Assembly: GCA_961205875.1 (NCBI GenBank)
Contig: OY540814.1
Coordinates: 8,972,993 to 9,036,992, forward strand
Origin: Sialis fuliginosa
Lineage: Eukaryota; Arthropoda; Insecta; Megaloptera; Sialidae
Length of the DNA stretch: 64,000 bases
Direction of reading: 5' to 3'
The notes under the pieces were generated by a model. The model made no database searches. It saw only the letters and a list, made by a program, of their open reading frames with translations, and was not told the DNA's origin. This document shows, piece by piece, positions 9,831 through 22,027 of this stretch (position 1 is its first letter; each line of letters begins with the position of its first letter). A program made the translations under genes and the position numbers.

Positions 9831-11489
9831 AAAAACGACAAACATCATGCATTTATGATATGCGTTTTTGAACATACACACATTTTTATATGTATAATCC
9901 GAATTGACATCTTTTCAAATTCGAATTAAAACGTGAATCAATGTGGACAATAGTTCAGTCTATTGTTACAAACTATTTTGTTTTATTGCATAGCACCCTC
10001 AGTGCATCGCTTGGTAATTTTCGAATAAATAAAACATGTAATTAAGCGTCAATCACGCTAAATACACAATTATGCCGGTAGCCCAATAGTGTCAAACTTG
10101 TTGGATAAAAACCACCAGAACCATTGCAAATAACATTACAACGATGTGCTATTTTATTTGAATTACTTTCATAGTAACTAGGTACATTGTACAGTTGTTA
10201 AACAAAAATCTATTTTTTAAACAGAAAACAAATATGTGTGTTTAATTATTTATGGAATATTTTGTGCTAATTGTGAGTTAACTTAAGTATAAACAAGTTA
10301 AAAAATTGTCAATGTTTGGGAATTTTTTTCACAGGTATAAGTAATTATTTTTTAGGATCGGGTAAAGGACATTTTATTAAGTATATATTTAAGTTTATTT
10401 AGAAATATAAAAATTTACTAAGTTATGAACCTCGATGTGACGACCAAAAAAAAATTTTTCCCCATGGCTTCATCGAAATTTCGGGATGGGTTATCGGAAA
10501 AAATACGTGGTTTCTCCCCTTAAATAATTATTTTTACACATTGTTTTTAAGTTTTTTTACTAGTTTAATAATTATGAAGAAGAGGGGGACGGTGAGAAGG
10601 GTCGTCTATCCCGGGCCCCAACTACTAGGGGAAATGAATAATTTGCATTTATTAATTTGGCCAAATACATTTTTTTTATATTTCATAACTTGCCACTAAG
10701 GGTGGGAGGGGGAGGAGCATTACTTCACCCTGGACCATAACCTTCTTAGTCAGCCACTATTAATTGCAAGAACTAGCTGTTGAATAAGACCAGTATAGGA
10801 AATAGACAACTTAAATATTCATTTTACGTTTGAAATTCTCTAGTTTCAGAATTTCCTAAAGTGGGTTTCCCTGAAAAAATTCAATTGTTTCGCATCTTTT
10901 TGATTTGTATTTGCTTATTTTTGCAACGTTTAAAGCATATACGTTTACTTTTACATACATAAGTTTACATTTATAATGTCCTAGTAAAATCCGTAAAACA
11001 TAAACATAAATACTGATAGGGGTTCCGCAACAGATATGCTTGGGAAATGCTTTTCTAGTTTATGAATATTAACACTAAAAGGAAAAAAAATACGAATGCA
11101 TGAATAGAACACATGTTATTACGAATGCATTAGTTTCTCTGGAGAGATAAAACTGTCAGCTGAATTAAATACGTACAAAAATATCCTGCAATAATTCTGA
11201 TATTGATTACAATGTGCGCCAATCGCGGATAATGAAATCTGCTCCGCAGTGGCTATTTCTCACGGAACTGCACGTCATATATGCAATCTATTTTATACTA
11301 GATTATTATATATTTCCTATAACGATCAGCATACATGCACTCGTACAAGTCTTCAATGTAATACTGCATTTGTTAACTTGAATTTATTTATTTTAATACT
11401 CGTAATATAATTTTGTGTTTTCTTTTAGAATTGAGGATGGTTCGTAGTAATACATTTTTAAGAAAAGATAAGAAGTTTTACACATTACA
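9831..11489. other. Unassigned sequence; hAT-like end near 10758
   Basis: No gene. A G-rich patch, a CCCGGGCCCC block (about 10611) and the end AAGG...CTTAGTCAGCCACT (to 10758) suggest the right terminus of a hAT-like element. It resembles the CAGTGGCGGACTAA end at 7631. The 5-bp flank ATTAA is shared by both, weak support for one old 3.1-kb insertion. Confidence 0.4.
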
Positions 11490-12062
11490 TAAGGTAAAGG
11501 CACCAGTTATGGCCGCTATAAGAGCAAGTTTTCGTTTTTTTGGATTAATGGGCTTGTTTTTTGTAATTCTCATTAACTCATGTCACTAATAAAACAAGTA
11601 ACTCTTTATTTAATCAATTTAATTACCAATAATGTCCGCAAATATATTTTGTTTTTAAATTATAACCTTTTATTTTGTTCATGTTTCTTCCCCAGTAATG
11701 GCAAAAGTAAAACCAGTAATGAGCCCGCAGTGATGAACACTTGCTAATGATTACAAAATGATAAGTACTACGACAAAAAGATATAAAAGAAAGAATCGTC
11801 AATTTGAAACAATGTTAAGAAGTTGCTATGTTAATATAAAAATTAATTAATAAATTATACTTATAATTAGTTTAAATGTTCACCATTTTGTCACACCTAT
11901 TGGCCGATTGTTATCAAATCACGCTGTAAGACAGTTAAATGTATACAGATTAATATTCAGAAATGGTATTAATCAAATATCAACACATATTTCTAATTCA
12001 GTACATTTAATTAAAATTTTTCCATTACTGGGACCCTTGCCAAGACTGGTGCCACTACCTTA
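11490..12062 (+). mobile_element. TAAGGTA-GGCACCAGT MITE, copy A
   Basis: Left end TAAGGTAAAGGCACCAGT and right end ACTGGTGCCACTACCTTA form inverted repeats of about 18-24 bp. The interior is A/T-rich and matches copy B (13304-14149) in the same orientation along its whole length. No clear duplication flanks it. It carries the uninterrupted site CTAATAAA (11586-11593) that is split in copy B. The 68-codon frame at 11908-12114 runs out through the right end and is not a gene. Confidence 0.75.
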
Positions 12063-12472
12063 TATGTGTGTATGTTTTGTAAAACAAGTAAACGCAGCAG
12101 AGAAAAATGTTTAAAATTGTAAACAAAATACACCAACTCATTGTCAGTACTAAAAACCCTAAAAAATATATAAATTCCCTGTTATGCCAACTAAACTTTG
12201 AGCACGAGGACAAAGGGGGAATGAGGAAAGGGTGAGGTGTTTGACAATCTCAGTTGGCACAATGGCTGCCTTTGTCATATTTATGAGTGTCATCCCCTGG
12301 TAAAAACTAAGAAAACCCAATTTACATAAATGTCTTCATTTGTGGACATCATGCATGAGAGAGTTAATAAAAAGCTTATCAGATAACACAGTATTTAAAT
12401 ATATGTATATTTGTAGTTTTCCTCAACGTTAAATAAACATTTTTTTAAATGTATATTCAAAAAATGATGATG
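12063..12472. other. Unassigned sequence
   Basis: No gene and no repeat ends found. A slightly G-rich stretch near 12195-12260 is unremarkable. Confidence 0.4.
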
Positions 12473-12848
12473 AAAGCTCTTAAATTTTTTTTGAAATCTT
12501 GGATCGTGAGTCTAACGACAAATAAAACAGTCTTGCGTGACTAGTATATTTTTGTCGGTCGTGATTTAGATTTAGAAGATAAAAACATTTCTTTTTGATA
12601 AATACTATTCCAATAAATATTTTATAAAAATTATTTTAGAAACGGTAACACGAATATTAAAACTCAATTAAAATGAATTCTAAAATCTATATAAATTTTT
12701 CACGAGTGTAACCCACCATGCGTAATTGGCTATGAGTGAAATTATTCAAATCGTGATCGTGATATTTTTTCTAGACTCGTTTGCGATTGGACGTGAGTAA
12801 AAAAAATGAATCCTTAGCAAAAAATACCTACTCACGCGCCCATCTCTA
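12473..12848. mobile_element. CGTGAG-rich element, copy 4 (degraded)
   Basis: Contains GGATCGTGAGTC, AATAAAACAGTCTTGCGTGA, GGTCGTGA and, at the right, CACGAGTG, ATCGTGATCGTGAT-like words and the end ACTCACGCGCCCATCTCTA. The right terminus is a clear variant of the GCGCCCAGCTCTA end of the other copies. The left end has lost its terminus and the core is shortened and diverged. No duplication is recoverable. Confidence 0.6.
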
Positions 12849-13303
12849 ACTTACATACATTTAGACGGGTGTATACCTATCTATATTCATATAATGAATA
12901 TTTATGCAGCAAATGTAGGTAGTTACATTGACTTTAAATTAAAACGAACTAATTGTTTGGAAACTAAAATATAAAGAAAAATTATTAAAAACGGTTAAAA
13001 ACTTGATGTATCTACTATCTACATTATACTTCTTTGTTTTTGTTGCCAAAGTGTATTTGTTTATTATAAAATATGTTTCATTTTAATTAAACTTAACTTT
13101 TTGCAGGTATATTGTTGTTGATGTTTGAAATCACTTTGAAAACTGAAACTTAAAATATTTATTTATGAAAATTATGCAAAATCCAATCAAAAACTTAATT
13201 AATAACAAACACACAGACAATAACTAATAATTATTGATAACAAAAAAACATGTTGCTTAAATATAAATAATGAAATTAAAAATGTATTTCGTTAAAACAA
13301 ATA
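12849..13303. other. Unassigned AT-rich sequence
   Basis: Lies between the degraded CGTGAG element and copy B of the GGCACCAGT element. Nothing recognisable is seen. Confidence 0.4.
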
Positions 13304-14149
13304 TAGTATTGGCACCAGTCTTGGCCACTTTAAGAGCAAGGTATACTATTTTTTTGGGTTGCTTGGTTTCTTTTTTGTAATAAGCATGAACTCATGTTAC
13401 TAATAAATAGAGATTGGAAAAATAGTTTTTCAACTATTGCGTAAAAATGCATTTATTGTAATTTTTATTACATATCTCCATCGTTTTCAGAAAACTGGGT
13501 TGATTGAACACGATTTGAAATCAACTATTTGCAACTATCTTTCAAACTATTTGCGACACTTTTTACTTCTTCGTTTGCACTAATATTATCAAATCGTAAA
13601 AAAACTATTTACCAACTATTTTCCGAAAAAAAATTCAACTAGTAACTATTTCATTGAAAATAACAACTATTTTTCCAATCTGTACTAATAAAACAAGTAC
13701 CTCTTTATCAAATCAATTTAATTACCAAAGTCCTCAAATATAGTTTTTTATTTTAGTCTTTTATTTTGTTTATGTTTTTTTTATAGTAATGAACAAAGTT
13801 TAACCATGGGAACCTAGTGGTGGATACTTACTAATGATTACAATATGGTAAGTTCTATTACACAAAAGTTATAAAATAAAGAATGGTAAAATTTGAAACA
13901 TTGTAAAACAGATGCTATTATAATATAATAATTAATAATTAATTAATAGATTACACTAATAATTAGTTTATGTCCACCATTTTGACAACCATTGTCATCA
14001 AAGTAAGCTGTTTTTCAGTTCAGTATTTATAGATTATATATGATTTATGATCAAACAAATCAACAACAAATATTTTTAATTTACAAGTATATTTAATTAA
14101 ACAAGAGTCCAACACTGGGGTATGATCCAGGACTGGTGTCAATACCTTA
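13304..14149 (+). mobile_element. TAAGGTA-GGCACCAGT MITE, copy B (interrupted)
   Basis: Left end TAGTATTGGCACCAGTC, right end GACTGGTGTCAATACCTTA. Colinear with copy A except for a 285-bp gain (the 277-bp element at 13408-13684 plus its 8-bp duplication). Without the gain it is about 561 bp, close to the 573 bp of copy A. The two copies lie about 1.2 kb apart in direct orientation and are diverged, so they are either separate insertions or an old segmental duplication. Confidence 0.75.
13408..13684. mobile_element. Nested hAT-type MITE (TAGAGATTGGAAAAATAG ends), 277 bp
   Basis: Ends TAGAGATTGGAAAAATAG and CTATTTTTCCAATCTGTA are inverted repeats with one mismatch in 18. A perfect 8-bp direct repeat CTAATAAA flanks it (13400-13407 and 13685-13692). 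The same CTAATAAA occurs once, uninterrupted, at the matching place in copy A (11586-11593), so this is a demonstrable insertion with its empty site. The inside is rich in CAACTATTT-like words on one strand. No coding capacity. A second, truncated copy is at 57131. Confidence 0.92.
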
Positions 14150-15884
14150 TTGAAAATTAACAGGATATGGTAAAAAAACTTTCTAACAAGAGATGAATTA
14201 TATGTATTTAAAGTTATGACAGATTTTTTTTAAACATAGTGATCTACGAAGCGTCACAATACTTTCATAGGATTATATATTTAAAGGCGGATTCATGCTT
14301 CACTTCCTTATTTACAGTGCAGCACATTTCACAATGCAAGAATATTCGGCATATAATCCGATTGAATTAGACCGAAGAAGAATATTATCTATTACATTGA
14401 TGTCACACAAGAACTATTGCTACAGCTTCGGTGACCGTTCACTGGAAAATTAATATGAGTTTTCAAAGAAGCATTTCCTGTGATCAAGTGGGACTAAAAT
14501 AGATTTCGTTTTGTGTACTTAGTTATAATAATAATGTCAATATGATTATACTGCAGCAATTTAGTTCATCGTTCGATGATTTGTAGGTGCTATTGTTCCA
14601 TTTATATGCGCATAACTAGTTATGCTAGTAGATATGATTGTAAGAAAATAATGCAATTTATTTTCAAATGCATTGCATTGAATACGGATTGAAAAGTTTA
14701 TTAATCGATATTTTATATAGAAGTTTGTAAAAATATGTTCAACATGGACTGCTATTTTATGATGAATGTAGAATGTGATATAGGGTGGGCCAGAAATTAT
14801 GGAAAGTTTTTGTTTCTTCTTTATTTAAAAATAATAATAAATAAATTAATAAGAAATGTCAAAAAAAAAACTGAATTCTGTTCATACTAGTAATGATAGT
14901 GTAACAATGTTTTTTGTTTTGTTTTTTTTTTTTGGGGGGGGGGGGGGGCAAAAGAATATATATTTTTTACCAACTATTTTCACAAGAGCTTTATCTAATT
15001 TTCATTTTATCTAAATTCTCGCCACTGTCTCCTGCTAAGAAACCGATCGTCACACGACCGGGCTCCCATTAACCAGGGCACTCAGGCTAAAACCCCTTTC
15101 CCCCTCCATGGGGCCGTGCTCATTTTATATTTATATTTGGCACATTCTTGCTTTAAAGATACCGAAATAATAGAAATTTTCGAGAAAATTGGCCAAAATT
15201 ATATAAATGTTCGTTTATGTGCTAAAATAAATCGAATTTTCTGGTTCTAATCTAAATGAGTTAAAACAGAGTTAATATTAATAAAATAATTAATAAAAAT
15301 TGTTGATGTATTAAAATAATCAATTTTACTAAAAAATATGAAAATAAATATGATATATTACAGAAACACATGTGTTTACAAATGTAAAGGTAGAAAACTG
15401 GCAAACCGCAAGTAAAGCAAGCAAAAAGGTAAAAAAGATGTCCACGGAAAATTACATTGAAATAATGTGTTTATTTGCTATGACATATGTATGATAAATA
15501 TATCTGGTGAAGAGATTGACAGAGACAAATAGATTTTGCAAAAAGGTCTGCTGTATTTCACTCAGGTTCGTTGTGGTATGTAATAAATATTTGATTTAAT
15601 TTTTAGAAAAGTTCTTTCATCGAAAATTCTCTGTTGGGTTTGATATATAAAAAGTGATATTAAATTTAAAGAAAATTATAATTATAAAACTGTTTTTTTG
15701 TTGTTGTTGTTGAAAATATCAACTTTGATCTTATTTTTAAAAATATGCTATTTGTTGTTTATATAAAAATATTCTTTTAATACATATTTTTTACAATACA
15801 TATTATTATACAATATTGTTTATAACAAAAAGAATATTAACTGTATAATGTTATAAAATAAAATATCGGTATGGGGAACCATAC
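14150..15884. other. Unassigned sequence with poly-T/poly-G tract
   Basis: A T run followed by 15 G (14934-14948) is the main landmark. Near 15078 the sequence CAGGGCACTCAGGC followed by C-rich DNA and CCATGGGGCC resembles a hAT-like end without a partner. TAGGGTGGGCCAGAAATT at about 14780 could be another orphan terminus. No gene. Confidence 0.4.
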
Positions 15885-16170
15885 ATGACTATGTTCTTTC
15901 TATATTTTTAAATAATTTTTAATACATATATGAAAAATTTCAATGGGATTTGTCAGAAATAAAACTCACTTTTGTATTAAAAATATTAGTTTTCTAATGT
16001 CCTAATGTCAAAAATATAGTAGGTACACATTCGTAGAATAACTAATATGACAATTTGAATTTAGTTGCATTTGTTTCTAAGGCAACATGAATTAGTGACG
16101 TATTAATTAGTATTTAAAATTCAAATTTTGAGGGTGGTTTTCACCCCTTCAGTAGCTGTCAAGGCACGTA
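15885..16170 (+). repeat. Repeat F, partial copy
   Basis: Matches the inverted sequence at about 25545-25800: AAATTTCAATGGGATTTGTC, AGAAATAAAACTCAC, GTAGAATAACTAATATGACA, GCATTTGTTTC and GTGGTTTTCACCCCTTC. The TTAACCC-type terminus found at 49324 is absent here. Confidence 0.65.
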
Positions 16171-17207
16171 CAAATAATAAACGTCCCTCAGGTTCAACTA
16201 ATGAACTTCAATTAATTCTACCAACGAACAGTGCATTAAAAGTTAAAAACAAGTAATGAATTTTTACATTAATATAAATATTTTCTTCATTCATACTATG
16301 AATTCATGTTGATAAACATGTTTCATAAATATAATGAACGAAATTTTTTCAGTGCAGATACACAGATGCACGCATAGCCGCCATGCGGAAATAAACTTTA
16401 ATTTAAGTTTTGAAGGTAGTACAATCAGAATTTGGTCTTAGCTCGGACAAGATTTTCCGACGGTATTACAATACTTCCATTTCTTTCAGAACATGGAAGT
16501 TAAAAGACAATAATATTATGCTATTAAAGGTATTTTCATCTGAAAATATAATATATATGTACATAATTCTTCAACCAATTACATTTTGATATATTATAGT
16601 AAAATAAATACAAGAAATATATAACGTCTTTACAATAAACTGTACTTGATTCTGACGTGACCATATAAATCTTGAAGAAAATGTGAGCAATGTACGAGAG
16701 AGCCTTATATGACATTGTTGAGTATTTGAAAAGGCTGCCTTAGAAAATCATGGACAATGTCCGCTATATCGGGCGTCTACTCTTTTGTGAGTAACTTCAA
16801 TATCGTTACCAGAAAGGTTCCTTGTCGCAAATCGTCTAGCGAACGAATAAATATCATTTAATAGAAACCTGATCGTAAAAATCAGTTATGGTTCTTCTCG
16901 TCATAAACAGTTCATTGCAAAACTGCGATATGATTTATTTTATTTATTATAAATCACATATATTGCAACCGACGAATGAAATGTTCGTATTGGCTTGATT
17001 GCTATATCTAATAAAAATCTTGCAGGTTTGTTCTTTATGTCTTTATATAAACAGGAACGGATTTGGTGTTGAATTAATTATTTAATATTTATAACTATGG
17101 GCCAATAACTTCGGCATTCATCGTTAGTTTTGGGGGTTTTGTTATACTTACAATAATTTTATAATATTGTTTATATACAGGATTATATACACACGGACAA
17201 AAAAACA
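16171..17207. other. Unassigned sequence
   Basis: About 16660-16870 has less extreme composition and a few CG dinucleotides but no open frame of note. No repeat ends seen. Confidence 0.4.
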
Positions 17208-17530
17208 GTGTAATCATTTACAATCATAATCTACTGATATTGAGACTATCTATTCACAATATTGATTATTGAGTTGGTAGAAAATATTTTTATTTGTTTA
17301 CAACAAATTCAATTTGTTATAAACAATACCTACAAATTGTTAAAAGACATAGGTAGTCATTTAAAACAACAATTCGTTGATATTAAAACAATCTATTCAC
17401 AATATTAGTTATTGAGTAGGGAGAAAATATTTTTATTTGTTTATAACAAATAAATTTTTTTATAAACAATAAAAGTTGTTAAAAAACATGCGAAGTCATT
17501 TACAACAGTATTCTAATGATATTTACCTAA
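17208..17530 (+). repeat. Tandem repeat, ~143-bp unit, about 2.2 copies
   Basis: The landmark ATCTATTCACAATATT occurs at 17248 and 17391 (143 bp apart). GTCATTTAMAACARY followed by TTGATATT-like sequence recurs at about 17211, 17357 and 17494. Each unit also contains AAAATATTTTTATTTGTTTA and a small dyad around AACAAAT. No coding capacity. Confidence 0.75.
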
Positions 17531-19724
17531 TTTATTTACATTATTTAAGTCTAATCCCGTTTTTAGAGCTGCCAGGAAACTGATAATTTTTTTAAATATT
17601 CCTTAAAATTCGGAAAAATAACGTTTTATAAAAAAAACAAGTCCTTTATCACAAGACAAATAATGTACAACTCATACAACTAAAAAATTACTTATATCCA
17701 CAGTATTTTTCACGAAAATGCTGACCAGGATACTGAGAAATTGACTGGACAAAGTACGATATCGTTTACAACGTTAACTGAGTTAATTGATAGAACCTCA
17801 AATTAAGTTAAAACATGTACATTATTTTATTTATTATATTTCAATTAATTACTATGACAAACGATAATTTGATCGGAATATAAATTCTCTATATTTTTTA
17901 AGTGTTTTGGTTTGACAGGAGAATGATGAAAAATTTGAAAGAGAAAATTCAGTAGAATATTTCTTAAAGAAATATTATTTACACAATAAAAAAGTACCAA
18001 TATTATACTACTGCAGTGTAAATTTTTTTTATATATTCAGAAATAATACTTATTTAGTCTGCTAACTTTCACTTCCGAGAAGTGATATGCCAGGAGACTG
18101 AAAATTTCACATTTTAAGTGTTATTTTTTATAAAAAATATATTTCGAAACGGGGTTATTTTAAGGGGCATGCTAGGCGCAGTAATAATTTACAGTTTCCA
18201 TCTAGATAAAATGTATTTTTCAAAATATTAATATACGAAATAAGTCGGGCCGTCCAAAATTCCCTCGTTTGTAGAACTACCCATATATAGATTACTTTAT
18301 ATCAAATTGTACCACCCACATGCAACCATACTAAATATAGTTTTACATTTTCTATGTTTATATTTATAATGTCTATAACAAATTTTCCCTATAATTCTAT
18401 AAAAATCTATCAAGTATTGTTAAATATAAATAATAAATTAATGATAGCGATCTTGTTTAGAGGATTTACATGTAAAAGAATAAAATAAATTTATAGCAAA
18501 CAAACATAATTTTTAACTACAAATGTTATATTTCATGTAAAATTATACAAACACGACAATAGATAAGTAGATATACACATGTTTTGAATCCTACCTTGAC
18601 GTTTCCATGTTCAATTTAATGATAGTGTTATATATACTTTACATGAACTATAAATATATTTGACATAAAAATGTCCAAGTAATTGAGAGAGCATTAAATT
18701 TTTCATAAAATATGATCGTTAAATTTTGAATGTTATATATTGTTCTTTTATGTTCTATTGTCAGGTTAGAAGAGCTTTAAATCATAAATTGTATAGTCCA
18801 ATACAAAATATTCAATTTTATTACGAACATGGAGTTGAAAAATTGTATATGTACGCGAATTTTCTTCTATTTGCTACAATATACAACAGGGTTGTAGAGT
18901 CACACTTTTTATTCATTCATGAAACTTTAGGATTAAAATAATATACAATTGGTATATGCACACAGAGTTACAATCTTTTATGTGCATATATTTTTATTCA
19001 CAATACATGACTCATGTGGAAAATTGATGGATTAAACATATTGTACGATTGTTCGTTTAATATTTACATTATTAAAATTAAGAAATTAAAGTTCTAAAAT
19101 GTTCCAGCCCTGTTTTTAATAATGCATTTATGTTGACCTACAATTTTAACCGAGATCTGTTTAGGTTGGTGCTACTGTTTGACCTTCGCTAAATAACGTA
19201 AGGTAACTTTGACCTCATATAATGTTTTATGGTTTTTTTTATTAGTTGTTTTTTATGTTTGTTAGCATCATATGATGGCGAAACAGGCTCGTTTTATCTA
19301 CATATCAAAATGTTCCTCTGTTTTAGTAATGGCTTTATGTTTGTAAGTTTTGTTTCGGGAATTTCATTTTCAATCTTCTTATAGTAATATAATAACATGT
19401 GATATTAATTTGAATTTTATTTTAGATTAGCATCTTTGTATTAAAATTATCTTCTTCTTCATAATTTCCATATCATCAGGTAGCTTTTAGTGATATGTAT
19501 TCTTCTTTGTTTGGATATATAGGAACACAAGAAGTGAGATATTGCTTATAAGCTGATTGCAGTAGATCATTTAAATTATAGTAAATAAGACACAAGGTAC
19601 ATATTACTACATATATACATCGAAGCTTTTGCTTTATATTGTTCGCAATTGATTCATATCATATCTGATTTTGTATTATTTTTGGACTATGCAAAAATCT
19701 TCTTCCAACTATTTTGTCGACGAA
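17531..19724. other. Unassigned AT-rich sequence
   Basis: A 71-codon plus-strand frame at 18726-18941 has no motif I recognise. It is preceded by TCTATTGTCAG, a fair 3' splice-site look-alike, but no partner exon is visible and I do not call a gene. The remainder shows no repeat structure. Confidence 0.4.
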
Positions 19725-20392
19725 CTATTGTATAATATCTTTAAAACATATTTTGTCACATAATTCGAATTCTGTACCAATCATAGTCAAATATTTAAGT
19801 TTGTTTTGTGTCATGGTGGACCTTAAATAATTTTTAATAATTTTTAATTTTGAAAAACTTTTTTTTGAATTCTAATATCCGGTATTATAAAGGAGCTAGC
19901 AAAATTTGTTAGCTAGCAAGCACTTTCAAATAGGGTATCAAACTTATATGACAGTTTTATTGGAGTTTTTGACAGATAATTTCATTCATAGGAAGTAAAA
20001 TTAAAGATATGTAAAGTATATTTACTTGCCTTGAGAAAAACGGTAAAAACCAACTTACTGCGATTGCAAATAGGTATCTGTTAAAAACTTAAAGAGAGTG
20101 CTTGCTAGCTAGCAAAATTGCTAGCTCCTTTATAATACCGGACATAAGAGTATTAATATTTGAACCTAAATTTAATTCATCGATGAATTTTAGAACTTCC
20201 CAAGAAGACAGATTTTTCTCTAAAAGTGTACAAAGAACTGATAACATATCTGCAAGATCTAGTTCGTTTATTTCAAATGAGTCTTCGTCAGTTAAAATAA
20301 ATTCAAGATCCTTACAATGACCTAACAATTTATTTTTAGGCATCTCTTTTAAGTCAGAGTAAAGTATTCTCGTAGAAAAGAAAAAAAAAACG
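19725..20392 (-). pseudogene. hAT transposase C-terminus, relic split by a MITE
   Basis: Reading the minus strand, 20370 down to 20143 gives a frame with LYSDLKEMPKNKLLGHCKDL, then FILTDEDSFEINELDLADML and WEVLKFIDELNL. This matches the layout that precedes the dimerisation domain in TTF/ZMYM-type hAT transposases (HCKDL...LTD...EL...VLKFI). Beyond the insertion at 19878-20142 the strand continues KSFSKLKIIKNYLRSTMTQN, the near-invariant RSFSKLKLIKNYLRSTM block at the hAT C-terminus, then KLKYLTMIGTEFELCDKI and a stop at 19725-19727. Stops and lost residues at the junction and the missing catalytic half show it is dead. An 84-codon frame (20089-20343) runs into the MITE end. A hAT-like end on the same strand lies at 20650-20708. 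Confidence 0.8.
19878..20142. mobile_element. MITE with GCTAGC-rich inverted termini, 265 bp
   Basis: Starts TCCGGTATTATAAAGGAGCT and ends with its reverse complement; after the first ~27 bp both arms continue into TAGCTAGCAAGCACTT-like sequence. It separates two parts of the hAT transposase relic, so it landed in that gene or its remains. No clean target duplication is left: the flanks allow several readings. No coding capacity of its own. Confidence 0.75.
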
Positions 20393-20649
20393 ACTGTGTT
20401 TACTAATTTGGGAAAATCTTAACTCGAATGAGTTTACAGCTGTGTTTATCTCAAATAAAAATATTTAAATTTACACAAACACCTGCATAAATAAATATAC
20501 GTACAAATGAATATTTTACTTATTGTAAGTACCTTGCACACAGTCACTAAAGATTTAAATGATTTGAATTTTTTTTAAATCATTAACAAAGTTAAGAACT
20601 AATATAAAAGTTACATTTGAAATATTATCGAAAATATGACATGCTTTCT

Positions 20650-20708
20650 ACCAATTTCGCCGCTCTGGGCAGTTCCCCCGGGTGCCCCCCCCCCTAGATC
20701 GGGCCTTG
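20650..20708 (-). repeat. hAT-like terminal sequence (CAAGGCCCGATCTAGGGG)
   Basis: On the minus strand this begins CAAGGCCCGATCTAGGGG and runs into G-rich sequence and GCCCAGAGCGGCG, similar in style to 5' ends of hAT elements. It lies upstream of the transposase relic on the same strand, about 260 bp away, consistent with a large internal deletion. The matching other end was not found left of 19725. Confidence 0.45.
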
Positions 20709-22027
20709 AACCTATATAGAATAGTTCAATTATAAAGTAAACAATGCATCATGATAAAAATAGCATTTAGTGTAAACCGCTTAGAGTCGCATATAGGCAT
20801 ATATACGCCATACATACCTTCATCAAAACACCAAACAATGAATATCTAGCAGCCGGGGTAAAAGGCAACGACGTAAGCGCCAGAGTAATTAATCAAGTAA
20901 TTAAAAGTTAATCACAGTTGTATGTCGGGTTTGGGTGGGTGGGCGAGTATGTAAGGTAAAGTGGGGTGACACACGTTTGTGGTTGCACACAATATGTCAT
21001 TAGAAAGTTTACTTTCATAATGGTATTACAACAATCCCTGTTGCATGCTATTGGTTACCACTAGCGTCGCTAGAGTGCAGCACATACGATAGATGGATGT
21101 CGATTGAAGGGCTATACATATTGCTAATGGAGAACTTTGAAATTCTGGATTGATTCTGCGCTTTAATGGTGGCTAGTTATATTGAGTAATATGTTTAATA
21201 CTGTAATTAATGTTGTAGTATAGTTTGAGATTGGCTTCATATTATGAAATTTATCTAATGAAAAAGTTATGGAATATTATAGCTTCAGAACTTTTTGATA
21301 TATATTTTTTAACTGCCTATTTATTATTGGGAACAAATTAAACACGGCCTACTTAATGAAATGAGAAATAGTAAAGAGCATTAAATAAACTATTATTTTA
21401 TTCACTTAAAAAACTATTATAGCATTTGTAAACAATATTGAACAGTATTTTTTGTGTTTTAATAATAGTTAATATAAACTAGCGTTAAGAAATTACTTTT
21501 TGTTCATTAAAGAAATTAAAAAAAAAAATTGCTTCTTAAAATGGCTAAATGAGTATTTGTGCTAAATGAACAATATTATGAATTTATATAATATTTTATA
21601 AATCGTACAGAGTTAATGTTCTATTGAGACGAAATCGAGTTTATTAGTTTTGGATTTGTTAGTTTTCGTTAGTTGTGACGTCGGTAACGACATATTCTTC
21701 AGATTTACCTTATTTTATTTGAGAGGGGGGTAATGGAACATCCCCCCCTCCAAAAAAATAAAAGTTATAAAATTAAAGCAAATTAAATTTTGCAATAATA
21801 ATAATTAATGCAAATATTATTGTGCAAAACAAAATTTTAATGCTCAAAACGGAAAATGTTATTGCTTAAATACAATATATTTAATGCTCAAAGTATATAA
21901 AATATTGCGCGCTTAAATATTACCTACTCTTTATTATTTTTTTCTCAAAAAATAATAACCATTATTTAAATTTTACTGTTTTTTATTTTCGCGTGACGAC
22001 CATATTTGTTCTACATTTTTTGAACTT
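20709..22027. other. Unassigned sequence
   Basis: About 20860-21120 is visibly less A/T-rich, with TGGGTGGGCG and the palindromic CTAGCGTCGCTAG, but has no open frame. It might be single-copy host sequence. The rest is A/T-rich with a GTTAGTTGTGACGTCGGTAA patch near 21659. Confidence 0.4.

Noticed and set aside
17208-17530. Tandem units as a CRISPR array
   Set aside because: The units are about 143 bp, diverged along their length, with no short conserved repeat plus unique spacer pattern, and the genome is eukaryotic.
18726-18941. 71-codon frame after a TCTATTGTCAG splice-acceptor look-alike as a host exon
   Set aside because: No partner exon, no recognisable domain, amino-acid use typical of random A/T-rich sequence.
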